DNA of 64,000 nucleotides from the NCBI RefSeq assembly GCF_013911085.1, contig NZ_JACERN010000033.1, positions 372,001 through 436,000 of the forward strand, in the 5' to 3' direction. The notes under the pieces were generated by a model that was not told where the DNA came from, searched no databases, and saw nothing but the letters and a program-made list of their open reading frames with translations. Positions 1 to 10,182 of the stretch are shown piece after piece. Numbering within the stretch: position 1 is the stretch's first letter; the number at the start of each line of letters is the position of its first letter. The stretch comes from Aquitalea aquatica. GTDB lineage: Bacteria > Pseudomonadota > Gammaproteobacteria > Burkholderiales > Chromobacteriaceae. The translations under genes and the position numbers were made by a program.

Positions 1-236
1 TCGACGAAGGTGTACCAAGTTTCTTGCAGATAGACCACCATGACCGGCCCCTGATCACAGCGCCCCAGGCAGCCAGCCTTGTTGACGCGGATCTTGCCGT
101 CACCAGCCAGCCCCAGTGCTTTTACCCGGTCTTTCATATAAGACAGTAACTCGCTGGAGCCATGGTTATTGCAACAATCCTCGCCGGCAGCCCGCTGATT
201 GCAGCAGACGAAAACATGCTTGTCGAAAAAACTCAT
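1..236 (-). CDS. [2Fe-2S] ferredoxin-like protein, 3' part missing
   Basis: This is the N-terminal part of a small thioredoxin-fold [2Fe-2S] ferredoxin. The minus-strand ATG is at 236 and the frame stays open to the window edge. The start reads MSFFDKHVFVCCNQR. Two cysteines near residues 11-12, a second pair near 21-22, then a GCLGRCDQGP segment give the spaced cysteines expected of cluster ligands in this family. Family members are about 100 residues, so roughly three quarters is visible. The cell role is unknown, probably electron transfer. It is oriented like dnaB but separated from it by about 60 bases. Confidence 0.75.
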   Translation of the reverse strand, partial: MSFFDKHVFVCCNQRAAGEDCCNNHGSSELLSYMKDRVKALGLAGDGKIRVNKAGCLGRCDQGPVMVVYLQETWYTFV

Positions 237-296
237 GTGTTTCCTTTCCCAGGTACAGCAGACCGCTGTGCGTGCAGCATGCTGCTACCCAATAGC

Positions 297-1706
297 TTAA
301 CCATCACTATCCGCCCAGCCACTGATACCCAGCGTGGCGGCGTTTTCAAACTTGGCATGCTTGCCGACAAAGGCCAGCCGCACGGCACCGGTGGGACCAT
401 TACGATGCTTACCGATAATCGCCTCGGCCATGCCTTTTACCTCGGCATTTTCCGGGCTGTAATATTCTTCGCGGTACATGAAGATAATGATGTCAGCATC
501 CTGCTCAATAGCACCAGATTCACGCAAGTCGGACATCATCGGGCGCTTGTTGGGGCGCTGCTCTACCGCTCGCGACAGCTGCGACAGGGCAATCACCGGC
601 ACCTGCAACTCTTTGGCCAAACCTTTCAGACCGCGCGAAATCTCACCCAGCTCTGCAGTACGGTTGTCGCCACGTCCCGAGCCCGACATCAGCTGCAAAT
701 AGTCGATTACGATCAGACCCAGCTTGCCACCATGCTGACGCGCCAGACGCCGTGCCCGCGCACGTAGCTCCAGCGCCGTCAGTGCTGGCGTTTCGTCGAT
801 ATACATCGGCGCTTCGGATAGCTTGCCGATAGCATAGGTGAGCTTTTGCCAGTCTTCGTCGCCCAGCTTACCGGTACGCAAGACATGCTGATCCAGCCTG
901 CCCACCGAGCCCAGCATACGCATCACCAGCTGCGCACCGCCCATTTCCATGGAGAACACGGCGACGGGGGCCTTGTACTCTACTGCCACATGCTCGGCGA
1001 TATTCATGGAGAAGGCAGTTTTACCCATGGACGGACGACCGGCCACAATCACCAAGTCTCCCGGCTGCAGACCGGAGGTCTTGGCATCCAGATCGATAAA
1101 ACCGGTGGGGATGCCGGTCACTTCGTCAGGATTGTCACGGCTGTACAGCATGTCGATGCGCTCGACCACTTCTTTCAGCAGGCCGGGCATTTCCAGAAAA
1201 CCCTGCTTAGACTTAGCAGTGGATTCGGCAATCTGGAACACCTTGCCTTCGGCCTCGTCCAGCAACTGGGCCGCATCACGCCCCTGTGGCGCATAGGCCG
1301 ACTCGGCGATCTCCGCCCCAACCACCGCCAGTTGACGCATGATGGAACGCTCGCGCACGATTTCGGCATAGCGGCGGATATTGGCGGCGGATGGCGTATT
1401 CTGCGCCAGCGTGGCCAGGTAGGACAGGCCTCCGATGTCTGCCAGTTCGGCATTCTTGTCCAGCACTTCGGACACCGTCACCACGTCGGCCGGGCGGCCC
1501 AGCTCGATCAGGCGGGCAATGTGCTTGAAAATCAGTTTGTGGTCATGGCGATAAAAATCAGCCTCGGATACCACATCGGCAATCTTGTCGAAGGCGCTGT
1601 TGTCCAGCATCAGGCCACCCAGCACCGACTGTTCTGCTTCGGTAGAGTGCGGCGGTGTGCGCAAGGACGCCATGGCGCCGTCAAAATTTTCGTACTGTTC
1701 GGTCAT
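297..1706 (-). CDS. dnaB: Replicative DNA helicase DnaB
   Basis: This encodes the hexameric ATP-driven helicase that opens the replication fork and recruits primase. The 469-residue length is normal for the family. The N-terminal domain begins near residue 17 (PPHSTEAEQSVLGG). The RecA-like domain carries Walker A GRPSMGKTAFSMN near residue 223 and Walker B LIVIDYLQLM near residue 332, followed by the conserved LSQLSRAVEQR arginine-finger region. The C-terminal KHRNGPTG motif is present. No intein or internal break is seen. The start ATG is followed by a typical acidic N-terminus. Confidence 0.97.
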   Translation of the reverse strand: MTEQYENFDGAMASLRTPPHSTEAEQSVLGGLMLDNSAFDKIADVVSEADFYRHDHKLIFKHIARLIELGRPADVVTVSEVLDKNAELADIGGLSYLATLAQNTPSAANIRRYAEIVRERSIMRQLAVVGAEIAESAYAPQGRDAAQLLDEAEGKVFQIAESTAKSKQGFLEMPGLLKEVVERIDMLYSRDNPDEVTGIPTGFIDLDAKTSGLQPGDLVIVAGRPSMGKTAFSMNIAEHVAVEYKAPVAVFSMEMGGAQLVMRMLGSVGRLDQHVLRTGKLGDEDWQKLTYAIGKLSEAPMYIDETPALTALELRARARRLARQHGGKLGLIVIDYLQLMSGSGRGDNRTAELGEISRGLKGLAKELQVPVIALSQLSRAVEQRPNKRPMMSDLRESGAIEQDADIIIFMYREEYYSPENAEVKGMAEAIIGKHRNGPTGAVRLAFVGKHAKFENAATLGISGWADSDG

Positions 1707-1758
1707 GGAGACTCAATGAAATGTGCTACAGGCAACAGCAGGGAATCAGGTGGCAATT

Positions 1759-2940
1759 CTAGCAGTTTTTACCCGCCACATAGCCGGATGACCACGCCCA
1801 CTGAAAGTTATATCCCCCCAGCCAGCCGGTGACATCCACCACCTCGCCGATAAAATACAAACCCGGAACCTCCCGCGCCTCCATGGTTTTGGATGACAGG
1901 GCCCTGGTAGACACGCCACCTCGCGTGACTTCGGCCTTCTTGTAGCCCTGGGTGCCATTGGGCTTGATGCGCCAGTGGTGTAGCTGCTCGGCCAGTTGCA
2001 CGCGCTTCTTGGGTGTCAGCTCTTTCAGCCGTACATGGCAGCCCTGCCGCGCCAGCCAGGCCTCGGCAAAGCGCTTGGGCCAGCCCAATTCCGCCAGCGC
2101 ATTGCTGAGCAGCTGATCGCTACCCTGCCGCTCCTCCAGAAAGGCCAGCGCATCGCAATCGGGCAACAGGTTGATCACCACATCCATACCTGGCTCCCAA
2201 TACGAGGAAATCTGCAAGATGACCGGGCCTGAGAGTCCCTTGTGGGTAAACAGCACCTGCTCACGGAAGCGGCCCTTGCCGGCACGCACTTCCACATCCA
2301 GCGACACCCCAGCCAGAGGGGCAAAAGCTTCGGCATCTTCGACATGAAAAGTCAGCGGCACTAGGGCCGGATTCAGGCTGGTTACTGGCAAGCCGAACTG
2401 CTCGGCGATGCGATAGCCCAGCGGCGAAGCACCAATTTGCGGAATGGACAAACCGCCAGTGGCCACGACCAGCGATTGCGCCTCAAAACGCCCCAGCGAA
2501 GTATCCAGCACAAAACCACCAGCCATGCCTGCACTCACCGCCTGCACCGTAACACCCATCTGGCGCTCTACCCCACCCTGACGACACTCGGCATCCAGCA
2601 TGTCGATGATTTGCTGGCTGGAATCATCACAAAACAGCTGACCCAGCTTTTTCTCGTGGTAGGCAATACCATGTTTTTCCACCATTGCCAGAAAATCACG
2701 CGGGCCAAACTGTGCCAGCGCAGAGCGGCAGAAATGGGCATTTTCTGACAGATAGCACTCGGGCCGGGCTGCATTATTGGTGAAATTACAGCGACCGCCA
2801 CCAGAGATACGGATCTTCTCAGCCAGCTTTTCTGCATGATCCAACAGCAAAACCTGCCGCCCATTCTGGCCGGCGACTGCAGCACACATCATGCCGGCAG
2901 CCCCGGCCCCCAGCACGATGACGTCAAATGACTTATTCAT
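1759..2940 (-). CDS. NAD(P)/FAD-dependent oxidoreductase, BaiN/YhiN (HI0933) family
   Basis: This is a soluble flavoprotein of the HI0933/BaiN family. Residues 6-20 form a Rossmann FAD-binding loop (VIVLGAGAAGMMCA), and the family signature SGGGRCNFTN lies near residue 47. A second glycine-rich stretch, VVATGGLSIPQIG, lies near residue 160. The C-terminal GEVVDVTGWLGGYNFQWA segment closes the FAD site. The 393-residue length is usual. The physiological substrate in bacteria of this type is not established. It faces away from sodB across a 130-base gap. Confidence 0.9.
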   Translation of the reverse strand: MNKSFDVIVLGAGAAGMMCAAVAGQNGRQVLLLDHAEKLAEKIRISGGGRCNFTNNAARPECYLSENAHFCRSALAQFGPRDFLAMVEKHGIAYHEKKLGQLFCDDSSQQIIDMLDAECRQGGVERQMGVTVQAVSAGMAGGFVLDTSLGRFEAQSLVVATGGLSIPQIGASPLGYRIAEQFGLPVTSLNPALVPLTFHVEDAEAFAPLAGVSLDVEVRAGKGRFREQVLFTHKGLSGPVILQISSYWEPGMDVVINLLPDCDALAFLEERQGSDQLLSNALAELGWPKRFAEAWLARQGCHVRLKELTPKKRVQLAEQLHHWRIKPNGTQGYKKAEVTRGGVSTRALSSKTMEAREVPGLYFIGEVVDVTGWLGGYNFQWAWSSGYVAGKNC

Positions 2941-2968
2941 TTTCTTACTTTACTTATTTAGTCAACTA

Positions 2969-2998
2969 TTGGCGATTAACAGGCGATTCCAGTACACT
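2969..2998 (+). promoter_or_regulatory. Candidate sigma70 promoter for sodB
   Basis: TTGGCG (2969-2974) and TACACT (2993-2998) are separated by 18 bases and lie about 70 bases upstream of the sodB start. Both hexamers are near consensus. Inference from sequence only. Confidence 0.45.
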
Positions 2999-3069
2999 TG
3001 GGCATACAGCATTCCGCTAGATTCGGCTTACGCAATTCTGCAAGCCCAATTCTCAACAAGGAGAGCATG

Positions 3070-3651
3070 ATGGAACACAAACTGCCGGAACTGCCATACG
3101 CACTGGATGCGCTGGCCCCCCACATCTCCAAGGAAACCCTGGAATTCCACTACGGCAAGCATCATCAGACCTACATTACCAACCTGAACAACCTGATCAA
3201 GGGTAGCGAGTTCGAAAACGCTTCGCTGGAAGAAATCGTCAAGAAATCCTCCGGTGGCATTTTCAATAACGCTGCTCAGGTATGGAACCACACCTTCTAC
3301 TGGTTTGGCCTGGCCCCGAATGCCGGTGGCGAACCGACCGGCGCACTGGCAGATGCCATTAACGCCAAATGGGGTTCCTTCGAAGAATTCAAGAAGGCCT
3401 TTACCCAGACTGCCGTTGGAACCTTCGGCTCTGGCTGGGCCTGGCTGGTCAAGAATAGCGATGGCTCACTTGATCTGGTTTCCACCAGCAATGCCGCCAC
3501 TCCTCTGACCACAGACAAAACCCCGCTGCTGACCTGTGATGTATGGGAGCACGCTTACTACATCGACTACCGCAATAGCCGTCCGAACTACCTGGACAGC
3601 TTCTGGAAGCTGGTGAACTGGGATTTTGCCGCCAAGAACTTTGCAGCCTAA
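3070..3651 (+). CDS. sodB: Superoxide dismutase, iron type
   Basis: This cytoplasmic enzyme dismutates superoxide to oxygen and hydrogen peroxide. The product is 193 residues from this start, the same length as typical FeSOD. Metal ligands are visible: His in HYGKHHQTY near residue 27, His in WNHTFYW near 74, and Asp and His in [11 protein letters not shown] near 157-161. The residue pattern around [10 protein letters not shown] and GSGWAWLV is of FeSOD type. ATG codons occur at 3067 and 3070. The AAGGAG at 3058-3063 is spaced better for 3070. The gene is flanked by its own promoter and terminator, so it is probably monocistronic. Confidence 0.95.
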   Translation: MEHKLPELPYALDALAPHISKETLEFHYGKHHQTYITNLNNLIKGSEFENASLEEIVKKSSGGIFNNAAQVWNHTFYWFGLAPNAGGEPTGALADAINAKWGSFEEFKKAFTQTAVGTFGSGWAWLVKNSDGSLDLVSTSNAATPLTTDKTPLLTCDVWEHAYYIDYRNSRPNYLDSFWKLVNWDFAAKNFAA

Positions 3652-3669
3652 GCAGGCTAAGTTCTAAGC

Positions 3670-3692
3670 AAGGGCCTTACGGCCCTTTTTTA
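3670..3692 (+). terminator. Rho-independent terminator of sodB
   Basis: The stem AAGGGCC (3670-3676) pairs with GGCCCTT (3681-3687) across a TTAC loop and is followed by a T run. It starts 19 bases after the sodB stop. Confidence 0.85.
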
Positions 3693-3718
3693 TTGCCCCA
3701 TCGCTATCGGGACAAACA

Positions 3719-3750
3719 AAAAAAGCCGACCATAAGGTCGGCTTTTTCTT
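3719..3750 (-). terminator. Bidirectional intrinsic terminator, mainly for ppiD
   Basis: GCCGACC (3725-3731), loop ATAA, GGTCGGC (3736-3742), with an A run on the left and a T run on the right. It can therefore act on both strands, and it directly follows the ppiD stop on the minus strand. Confidence 0.8.
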
Positions 3751-3757
3751 AAGCCAA

Positions 3758-5602
3758 TTACTGCTCGCTCTGATCATTCAGCTGTTGCTTACCCAGCTTG
3801 ATCGGATATTTCTGGCGCAAGGTTTCCAGATAACTGCCCAGCTGATTGCGGGCGGTCATCTGCTCCATCGCCGCAGCCAACTGAGTACGCTCCGCGTCAC
3901 TCACCGCGGCACCCGCCGCGACGCTAGCAATCTGGTAGATGGCGTAGTCACCGTTGTCATGCTTGCTTCCGGCAAAGGCAGGCAGCGGGCTTGCCGCCAC
4001 CGAGAATACTGCCCGGACATCAGCAGTCGGCATCGCTCCCGGATTACGGCGGGACACAGGCTGCAACTCACCCCACTTAGGCGCTTCCACGGCCTTGCCT
4101 GCCTTCAGCTGAGCCAGCAAAGCCTGACCCTGCTTTTCGGCCAGCTTGGCACCTTCGGTCGCAATCAACTCAGCCTTGATCTGTTCACGTACCTCGGCCA
4201 GCGCTTGCTGACGTGCCGGCTGATGGTCGGCCACACGCACCACTACCAGGTTGCCGCCACCAATATCCACCGGCTCACTATTGTGCTTCTTCTTCAGCAC
4301 ATCATCGCTGAAAGCAGCATCCAGCACCTTGGCATTGGCCAGGGCCGGATCTGCAGATTTCTTATCGCGAGACAGCCAGTCTGAATGCTTGATCTCTAGC
4401 TTCAGCGCATCTTGCACGCCCTTGAGCGAATCCGCCTGCTGGTAAGCCACCTCAGCCAGTTTGTCCGACATGCTGCGCAACTGGCCAGCGGCCTTCTGCT
4501 GCTTGAGCTTGGCTTCAACCGCACTTCTCACTGCAGCAAAATCAGGCTGCTTGATCTCGTCCAGCTTGATGATGTGATAGCCAAACTCGGTTTCCACCAC
4601 TTCGCTGATCTTGCCCGGCTGCATGCGGAATACCACATCATCAAACGGCTTCACCATCACACCATGGGCGAAGAAACCCAGATCACCACCATTGGCAGCC
4701 GAGCCAGGATCTTGCGAGCGGGACTTGGCCAGTTCGGCAAACTTGCCCGGATCAGCACGCAATTGCTTGAGCAAGGCCTCAGCCTCTGCCTTGACCTTGA
4801 CCTTGTCTGCCGGCTTGGCATCCTTGGCAACGGTCAGCAGGATGTGCGAGGCACGACGCTCTTCGCCAGACAAATCCGCCTTGTTCTGTTCGTAATATTG
4901 CTTGACTTCGGCATCGCTCACCGTCAACCCGGCAGCAACGGCTTGCGGGGACAGCAACACGTAGTCGAGCTTGACCGCCTCGGCACTGCGAAAACGCTTG
5001 GCGTTGGCATCATAAAATGACTGCAGCGCCTTATCATCGGTCTTAACCTGCGCCGCAAAATCGGCAGGCTTGAGCAGGACCTGGCGAACCTGACGCTCTT
5101 CAGCCATCAGGCTACCCAGGCGCTCTACCATGCTGCGCGAGACAAACCCGGTACCAGCAAAGTTATTGATCTGGTTTTGCAACATGATGTCGCGACTGAT
5201 CTTGGCTTCAAAAGCCTCAGCCGACATATTGCGTGCTGCGAGGAATTCCTTGTAGCGGGAAGCGCTGAACTGGCCGTTTTCCTGCAACTCCGCAATGCCG
5301 GCAATGACCTTGCGCAATTGCTCCGGCGTGACCACGGCACCGCCATCATGCGCGGCAGCCAGCAACAGGTTTTGGCGGATCAGGTCATCCATGGCTTGCT
5401 GACGGGTTGCCGCATCGCTGGGCTGCCCTTCCAGCACCCGGTCCAGATCACGCTTATAGATCTTGGCCGAGCCAACCTTGGCCAGATAAGGGTCTTCCAC
5501 GGCGGAGGAGTAGCTACCCACACCAAAGCCGACAAAAGTCAGCGCTACCGCACCCAGAATGACTTGAATGGCAATTTTATTATTCTGAACAAAATCGAAC
5601 AT
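3758..5602 (-). CDS. ppiD: Periplasmic folding chaperone PpiD (SurA_N / PpiC)
   Basis: This is an inner-membrane-anchored peptidyl-prolyl isomerase/chaperone that meets newly exported proteins at the Sec translocon. The chosen start gives MFDFVQNNK, the usual PpiD beginning, and removes seven upstream residues of the longest ORF. One membrane segment spans about residues 12-32. A SurA_N-like chaperone region follows. A parvulin domain near residues 255-360 is recognised by RRASHILLTV, GGDLGFFAHG and FGYHIIKL. The product is 614 residues, close to the family norm. It lies just downstream of the tRNA terminator on the same strand. Membership is clear. Whether the parvulin domain is active cannot be told. 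Confidence 0.9.
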   Translation of the reverse strand: MFDFVQNNKIAIQVILGAVALTFVGFGVGSYSSAVEDPYLAKVGSAKIYKRDLDRVLEGQPSDAATRQQAMDDLIRQNLLLAAAHDGGAVVTPEQLRKVIAGIAELQENGQFSASRYKEFLAARNMSAEAFEAKISRDIMLQNQINNFAGTGFVSRSMVERLGSLMAEERQVRQVLLKPADFAAQVKTDDKALQSFYDANAKRFRSAEAVKLDYVLLSPQAVAAGLTVSDAEVKQYYEQNKADLSGEERRASHILLTVAKDAKPADKVKVKAEAEALLKQLRADPGKFAELAKSRSQDPGSAANGGDLGFFAHGVMVKPFDDVVFRMQPGKISEVVETEFGYHIIKLDEIKQPDFAAVRSAVEAKLKQQKAAGQLRSMSDKLAEVAYQQADSLKGVQDALKLEIKHSDWLSRDKKSADPALANAKVLDAAFSDDVLKKKHNSEPVDIGGGNLVVVRVADHQPARQQALAEVREQIKAELIATEGAKLAEKQGQALLAQLKAGKAVEAPKWGELQPVSRRNPGAMPTADVRAVFSVAASPLPAFAGSKHDNGDYAIYQIASVAAGAAVSDAERTQLAAAMEQMTARNQLGSYLETLRQKYPIKLGKQQLNDQSEQ

Positions 5603-5631
5603 GGCGATATCGGCGCAAGCCACCCCATTGG

Positions 5632-5669
5632 TAAAAAAAAAGGTGAACGACTGAATACGTTCACCTTTT
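5632..5669 (-). terminator. Intrinsic terminator of the tRNA unit
   Basis: AGGTGAACG (5641-5649) pairs with CGTTCACCT (5658-5666), and nine consecutive A on the plus strand give a T run on the minus strand. It follows tRNA-Asp and precedes ppiD. Confidence 0.85.
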
Positions 5670-5679
5670 CTGTAGATTC

Positions 5680-5756
5680 TGGCGGAGTGGACGGGACTCG
5701 AACCCGCGACCCCCGGCGTGACAGGCCGGTATTCTAACCAACTGAACTACCACTCC
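5680..5756 (-). tRNA. tRNA-Asp (anticodon GTC)
   Basis: The reverse complement folds into a complete cloverleaf. The acceptor GGAGTGG pairs with CCACTCC, the anticodon loop CTGTCAC carries GTC, the T arm is GGTTCGAGTCC, and CCA is encoded at 5680-5682. It is 77 nt including CCA. Confidence 0.97.
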
Positions 5757-5762
5757 AAACTT

Positions 5763-5838
5763 TGGTGGGCGTTGACGGAGTCGAACCGCCGACATTCTGC
5801 TTGTAAGGCAGACGCTCTACCAACTGAGCTAAACGCCC
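5763..5838 (-). tRNA. tRNA-Val (anticodon TAC)
   Basis: The reverse complement has acceptor GGGCGTT pairing with AACGCCC, D arm GCTCAGTTGGTAGAGC, anticodon loop CTTACAA (TAC), T arm GGTTCGACTCC, and encoded CCA at 5763-5765. It is 76 nt. It is six bases upstream of tRNA-Asp on the same strand and so is co-transcribed with it, probably read through from hupB. Confidence 0.97.
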
Positions 5839-5880
5839 GCTATAAAACCTCGCCGTTATCGCTAACGACAAGGTTGCAAA

Positions 5881-6150
5881 TTATAGCGCGTCTTTCAGTG
5901 CTTTGCCAGCACGGAACTTCGGAGAACGTGCAGCCGGGATCTTGATGGTTTCGCCAGTCTTCGGGTTGCGACCGCTGCGTTCAGCGCGCTCGCCAACATA
6001 GAATGTACCAAAACCTACCAAAGTCACGGTGTCGCCCTTTTTCAGAGCATCGGTAACAGCGGCAACCATACCATCCAGTGCCTTGGCAGCTGCAGCTTTG
6101 GAAATATCGGCTTCAGCGGCGATTGCATCAATCAGTTCAGACTTGTTCAC
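5881..6150 (-). CDS. hupB: DNA-binding protein HU-beta
   Basis: This is an 89-residue histone-like protein that bends DNA and helps shape the nucleoid. It begins [11 protein letters not shown] and carries the HU signature [18 protein letters not shown] near residues 45-62, with [18 protein letters not shown] at the C-terminus. The position next to lon and upstream of tRNA-Val and tRNA-Asp is typical of this order. It differs from the second HU-like gene at 40278, which belongs to the prophage. A strong promoter lies just upstream. Confidence 0.96.
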   Translation of the reverse strand: MNKSELIDAIAAEADISKAAAAKALDGMVAAVTDALKKGDTVTLVGFGTFYVGERAERSGRNPKTGETIKIPAARSPKFRAGKALKDAL

Positions 6151-6205
6151 GTAAGTCCCCTTTCGTCGTTCTTCGGTCTACGTAATTCGGATAAAAACCG
6201 CTTGC

Positions 6206-6235
6206 TTTATAGCAAGGCTAAAATCCTTGTGTCAA
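6206..6235 (-). promoter_or_regulatory. Sigma70 promoter of hupB and the tRNA unit
   Basis: On the minus strand a perfect TTGACA (6230-6235) is followed after 18 bases by TATAAA (6206-6211). The expected transcription start is about 48 bases upstream of the hupB ATG. Confidence 0.75.
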
Positions 6236-6326
6236 GCGGCTTCCAGCGGAATATTGCCATTTCGCAAACCCTGCTGGAAAGCGCTAGCGGCCCGGTAAAT
6301 TCACTACTGCTGCAACATACTGATTT

Positions 6327-8741
6327 TTAATGCGTCATTACGGATACACCAGCTGCGCCTTCCGGCGCGGGGTGCAACTCGTCCGGCTTGGCTTCCTCAG
6401 GCAAAGGCTCCGGCTGGCGCTCCAGCGCCAGAGCCAGTACCTCGTCGATCCACTTCACAGGATGAATTTCCAGCTTCTGCTTGATGTTGGTGGGGATGTC
6501 CACCAAGTCTTTGGCATTGCCATGCGGAATAAGCACATGCTTGATCCCGCCACGATGCGCAGCAAGCAGTTTTTCCTTCAGACCACCAATCGGCAGAACC
6601 TCGCCACGCAGGGTGATTTCACCCGTCATGGCAACATCAGAGCGTACCGGAATTCCCGCCAGAACGGAAACTATCGCGGTCGTCATGGCGATACCTGCAC
6701 TCGGTCCATCCTTGGGTGTCGCACCCTCCGGCACATGAATGTGCATGTCATGTTTTTCATGGAAATCCGCTTTGATTCCCAAAGCACGCGAACGACTGCG
6801 CACCACGCTCATTGCCGCAGTAATCGATTCCTGCATCACCTCACCCAACTGCCCGGTGCGGATGATATTGCCCTTGCCCGGCAGCGATACGGCCTCAATG
6901 GTCAGCAACTCGCCACCAACCTCGGTCCACGCCAAGCCGGTGACCTGGCCAATACGGTTTTCCTGCTCGGCCACACCATAATCAAAGCGGTGCACACCCA
7001 GATACTTGTCCAGGTTCTTGGCATTGACCGTCACCTTGGCAGCCTTGTTCTTACCCAGCAAGGTACCGGTCACCACTTTACGGCAGATCTTGGCGATCTC
7101 GCGATCAAGGCTGCGCACACCCGCTTCCCGGGTGTAATAGCGCACGATGTCGCGCAAGGCCGACTCCTGCAGCACCAGCTCGCCCTCCTGCACGCCATTT
7201 GCCTTGATCTGCTTGGGCACCAGGTATTTCAGGGCAATATTAACCTTTTCGTCCTCGGTATACCCAGCCAAGCGAATGATTTCCATCCGATCCAGCAAAG
7301 CATGCGGAATATTGAGGGAGTTGGCAGTTGCCACAAACATGACATCCGACAAATCGTACTCAACTTCGGCGTAGTGATCGACAAAGGAGTGATTCTGCTC
7401 CGGATCCAGCACTTCCAGCAAGGCGGATGATGGGTCACCGCGGAAATCGGCCCCCATCTTGTCTACCTCATCCAACAGGAATAGCGGATTCTTCACGCCG
7501 ACCTTGCTCATGTTCTGCAAGACCTTGCCGGGCATGGAGCCGATATAGGTACGACGATGACCACGAATTTCCGACTCATCACGCACGCCACCCAGCGCCA
7601 TGCGCACGAACTTGCGGTTGGTGGCACGAGCGATGGACTGCCCCAGTGAGGTCTTACCTACCCCTGGCGGCCCTACCAGGCAGAGAATCGGTGCCTTGAG
7701 CTTGTCGACGCGCTGCTGCACTGCCAGATACTCGAGAATGCGTTCCTTGACCTTCTCCAGGCCGAAGTGATCCTCATCCAGCACGGCCTCGGCATTGCCG
7801 ACGTCCTTGTTGATCTTGGTCTTCTTCTTCCAGGGCAGTTCCAGCAAGGTGTCGATGTAGTTGCGCACCACAGTGGCTTCGGCCGACATCGGTGACATCA
7901 TCTTGAGCTTTTTCAGCTCGGCACTGACTTTGTCCTTGGCTTCCTTGGGCATGCCAGCCAGACGAATTTTCTTTTCCAGCTCGTCCAGGTCGCTGACTTC
8001 ATCAATATCACCCAGCTCTTTCTGGATGGCCTTGACCTGCTCGTTCAGGTAGTACTCGCGCTGGCTCTTTTCCATCTGGCGCTTGACGCGGCCACGGATG
8101 CGCTTTTCCACCTGCAGGATGTCGATTTCGCCTTCCAGCTGGGACAGCAGGTGCTCCAGACGTGCCCGCACGTCGAACATCTCCAGCACTTCCTGCTTTT
8201 GCTCCAGCTTGAGCGGCAGATGGGCCACGATGGTGTCAGCCATGCGACCGGCACGTTCGATACCAGCCAGCGAGGTCATGACCTCGGGCGGAATTTTCTT
8301 GTTGAGTTTGACGTATTGCTCAAACTGCGCCAACAGGGCACGGCGCATGGCTTCGGACTCAGTAGAGTCTTCGCCATCAGCGGCCAGCGGCGTAATGGTG
8401 CCAACAAAGCAGCCGCCGTCTTCGGCCACCTGGCTGATCAGCGCACGCTGACGCCCCTCGACCAGGACTTTGACCGTGCCGTCAGGCAGCTTGAGCATTT
8501 GCAGGACAGAAGCGATGGTGCCGATGCCATACAGATCGTCAGCCTCGGGTTCGTCCTTGGAGGCGGAGCGCTGAGCGACTAGCAGCACCTGCTTGCCTTC
8601 ATCCATGGCGCTTTCCAGCGCACGGATCGACTTGGCTCTTCCGACAAACAGCGGAATGACCATATGGGGGAAAACAACCACATCCCGGAGCGGGAGCAAA
8701 GGCAATGTGGTTTCTTCGCGGAGTTCTGCGGGTTGGGGCAT
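6327..8741 (-). CDS. lon: ATP-dependent protease Lon
   Basis: This cytosolic AAA+ serine protease removes damaged and regulatory proteins. The start at 8741 ([10 protein letters not shown]) is preferred over the longer ORF because GGTGA lies just upstream and the N-domain motif [16 protein letters not shown] follows at once. It gives 804 residues. The AAA+ domain has Walker [12 protein letters not shown] and sensor/arginine regions. The C-terminal protease domain has the catalytic serine in [13 protein letters not shown] (near residue 690) and the catalytic lysine in [12 protein letters not shown]. It follows clpX and clpP on the same strand but behind a terminator. Confidence 0.97.
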   Translation of the reverse strand: MPQPAELREETTLPLLPLRDVVVFPHMVIPLFVGRAKSIRALESAMDEGKQVLLVAQRSASKDEPEADDLYGIGTIASVLQMLKLPDGTVKVLVEGRQRALISQVAEDGGCFVGTITPLAADGEDSTESEAMRRALLAQFEQYVKLNKKIPPEVMTSLAGIERAGRMADTIVAHLPLKLEQKQEVLEMFDVRARLEHLLSQLEGEIDILQVEKRIRGRVKRQMEKSQREYYLNEQVKAIQKELGDIDEVSDLDELEKKIRLAGMPKEAKDKVSAELKKLKMMSPMSAEATVVRNYIDTLLELPWKKKTKINKDVGNAEAVLDEDHFGLEKVKERILEYLAVQQRVDKLKAPILCLVGPPGVGKTSLGQSIARATNRKFVRMALGGVRDESEIRGHRRTYIGSMPGKVLQNMSKVGVKNPLFLLDEVDKMGADFRGDPSSALLEVLDPEQNHSFVDHYAEVEYDLSDVMFVATANSLNIPHALLDRMEIIRLAGYTEDEKVNIALKYLVPKQIKANGVQEGELVLQESALRDIVRYYTREAGVRSLDREIAKICRKVVTGTLLGKNKAAKVTVNAKNLDKYLGVHRFDYGVAEQENRIGQVTGLAWTEVGGELLTIEAVSLPGKGNIIRTGQLGEVMQESITAAMSVVRSRSRALGIKADFHEKHDMHIHVPEGATPKDGPSAGIAMTTAIVSVLAGIPVRSDVAMTGEITLRGEVLPIGGLKEKLLAAHRGGIKHVLIPHGNAKDLVDIPTNIKQKLEIHPVKWIDEVLALALERQPEPLPEEAKPDELHPAPEGAAGVSVMTH

Positions 8742-8837
8742 ATCACCTAACCTTGCGTACGTGAAACAATGCATGAAAGATGGGGCATGCACGCTGAAAA
8801 TCAACACCCCATACTAAATCAGTTTGGCGACAACACA

Positions 8838-8867
8838 AAAGAAAAACCGCCCATGACGGGCGGTTTT
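8838..8867 (-). terminator. Intrinsic terminator of the clpP-clpX unit
   Basis: AAAACCGCCC (8843-8852) pairs with GGGCGGTTTT (8858-8867), with a minus-strand T run toward lon. It separates clpX from lon. Confidence 0.8.
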
Positions 8868-8885
8868 CCATCACAGCTGAAAAGC

Positions 8886-10166
8886 TCAGGCTGACTGGAC
8901 TTCGTCCCCTTTGTCGCGATAGATGAACAAAGGCTTCTCGCCTTTTTCGATAACCTTTTCATCTACCACTACTTTTTCAACATTTTCCATGGACGGCAGT
9001 TCGTACATGGTATCGAGCAACACCCGCTCGAGAATCGAACGCAGACCACGTGCACCGGTCTTGCGAATCAAAGCCTGCTTGGCAATGACACGCAAGGCTG
9101 ACGAACGGACTTCCAGCTCAACCGACTCCATCTGGAACAGACGCTGGTATTGCTTGATCAGCGCATTCTTCGGCTGGGTCAGAATCGTGACCATAGCCTC
9201 TTCATCCAGCTCTTCCAGCGTAGCCACCACTGGCAGACGGCCGATCAGCTCCGGAATCAGACCAAAGCGGATCAGATCTTCCGGCTCGGCCTCCTTGAAC
9301 AGGGCCGAGGTCGACTTGCTGTCATCCCGAGAACTGACTTCCGCACCAAAACCGATACCGCCCTTTTCCGAGCGACGACGGATGATCTTTTCCAGACCAT
9401 CGAATGCGCCACCGCAAATGAACAGGATATTGGTGGTGTCAACCTGGATAAATTCCTGGTTGGGGTGCTTGCGCCCGCCTTGCGGCGGAATGGAAGCCAC
9501 CGTACCCTCGATCAGCTTGAGCAATGCCTGCTGTACGCCTTCGCCCGACACGTCACGCGTGATGGACGGATTCTCGGATTTGCGCGAAATCTTGTCGATT
9601 TCATCGATGTAGACAATGCCGCGCTGGGCTTTTTCCACATCGTAGTCGCACTTCTGCAGCAGCTTCTGGATGATGTGTTCGACATCTTCCCCCACATAAC
9701 CGGCTTCGGTCAGCGTGGTGGCATCGGCAATCACAAATGGCACATCCAGCAGGCGTGCCAGCGATTGCGCCAGCAGGGTCTTGCCGGAACCGGTAGGACC
9801 TACCAGCAGGATGTTGCTCTTGGCCAGCTCGACTTCGTCCTTGTCGCCCGCCGGGGTGTACAGCCGCTTGTAGTGGTTGTACACGGCAACGGACAACGTC
9901 TTCTTGGCAAAATCCTGACCGATGATGTACTGGTCCAGATCCGCGCGGATTTCCTGCGGCGTGGGCAGTGCGGTGGCGGTACCGGTGGCATCACCGATTT
10001 CGCCAACTACCTTTTCCAGTTCTTCGCGAATGATGTCATTGCACAGCTCGACGCATTCATTGCAGATGAAGACCTGGGGACCGGCGATCAGACGCTGGAC
10101 TTCATGCTGGCTCTTGCCGCAGAAAGAGCAATACAGAAGTTTTTCGTTGCTGTTTTTATCAGCCAT
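8886..10166 (-). CDS. clpX: ClpX, ATPase subunit of the ClpXP protease
   Basis: This AAA+ unfoldase feeds substrates to ClpP. It has 426 residues, the usual size. The N-terminal zinc-binding domain shows the C4 pattern (CSFC near 13-16, CNEC near 35-38). Walker [13 protein letters not shown] lies near residue 122 and Walker [10 protein letters not shown] near 184, with [15 protein letters not shown] nearby. The C-terminal [10 protein letters not shown] sensor-2 region is present. The gene starts 16 bases after clpP, so the two form one operon. Confidence 0.97.
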   Translation of the reverse strand: MADKNSNEKLLYCSFCGKSQHEVQRLIAGPQVFICNECVELCNDIIREELEKVVGEIGDATGTATALPTPQEIRADLDQYIIGQDFAKKTLSVAVYNHYKRLYTPAGDKDEVELAKSNILLVGPTGSGKTLLAQSLARLLDVPFVIADATTLTEAGYVGEDVEHIIQKLLQKCDYDVEKAQRGIVYIDEIDKISRKSENPSITRDVSGEGVQQALLKLIEGTVASIPPQGGRKHPNQEFIQVDTTNILFICGGAFDGLEKIIRRRSEKGGIGFGAEVSSRDDSKSTSALFKEAEPEDLIRFGLIPELIGRLPVVATLEELDEEAMVTILTQPKNALIKQYQRLFQMESVELEVRSSALRVIAKQALIRKTGARGLRSILERVLLDTMYELPSMENVEKVVVDEKVIEKGEKPLFIYRDKGDEVQSA

Positions 10167-10182
10167 TAGCTAGTTCCACTGC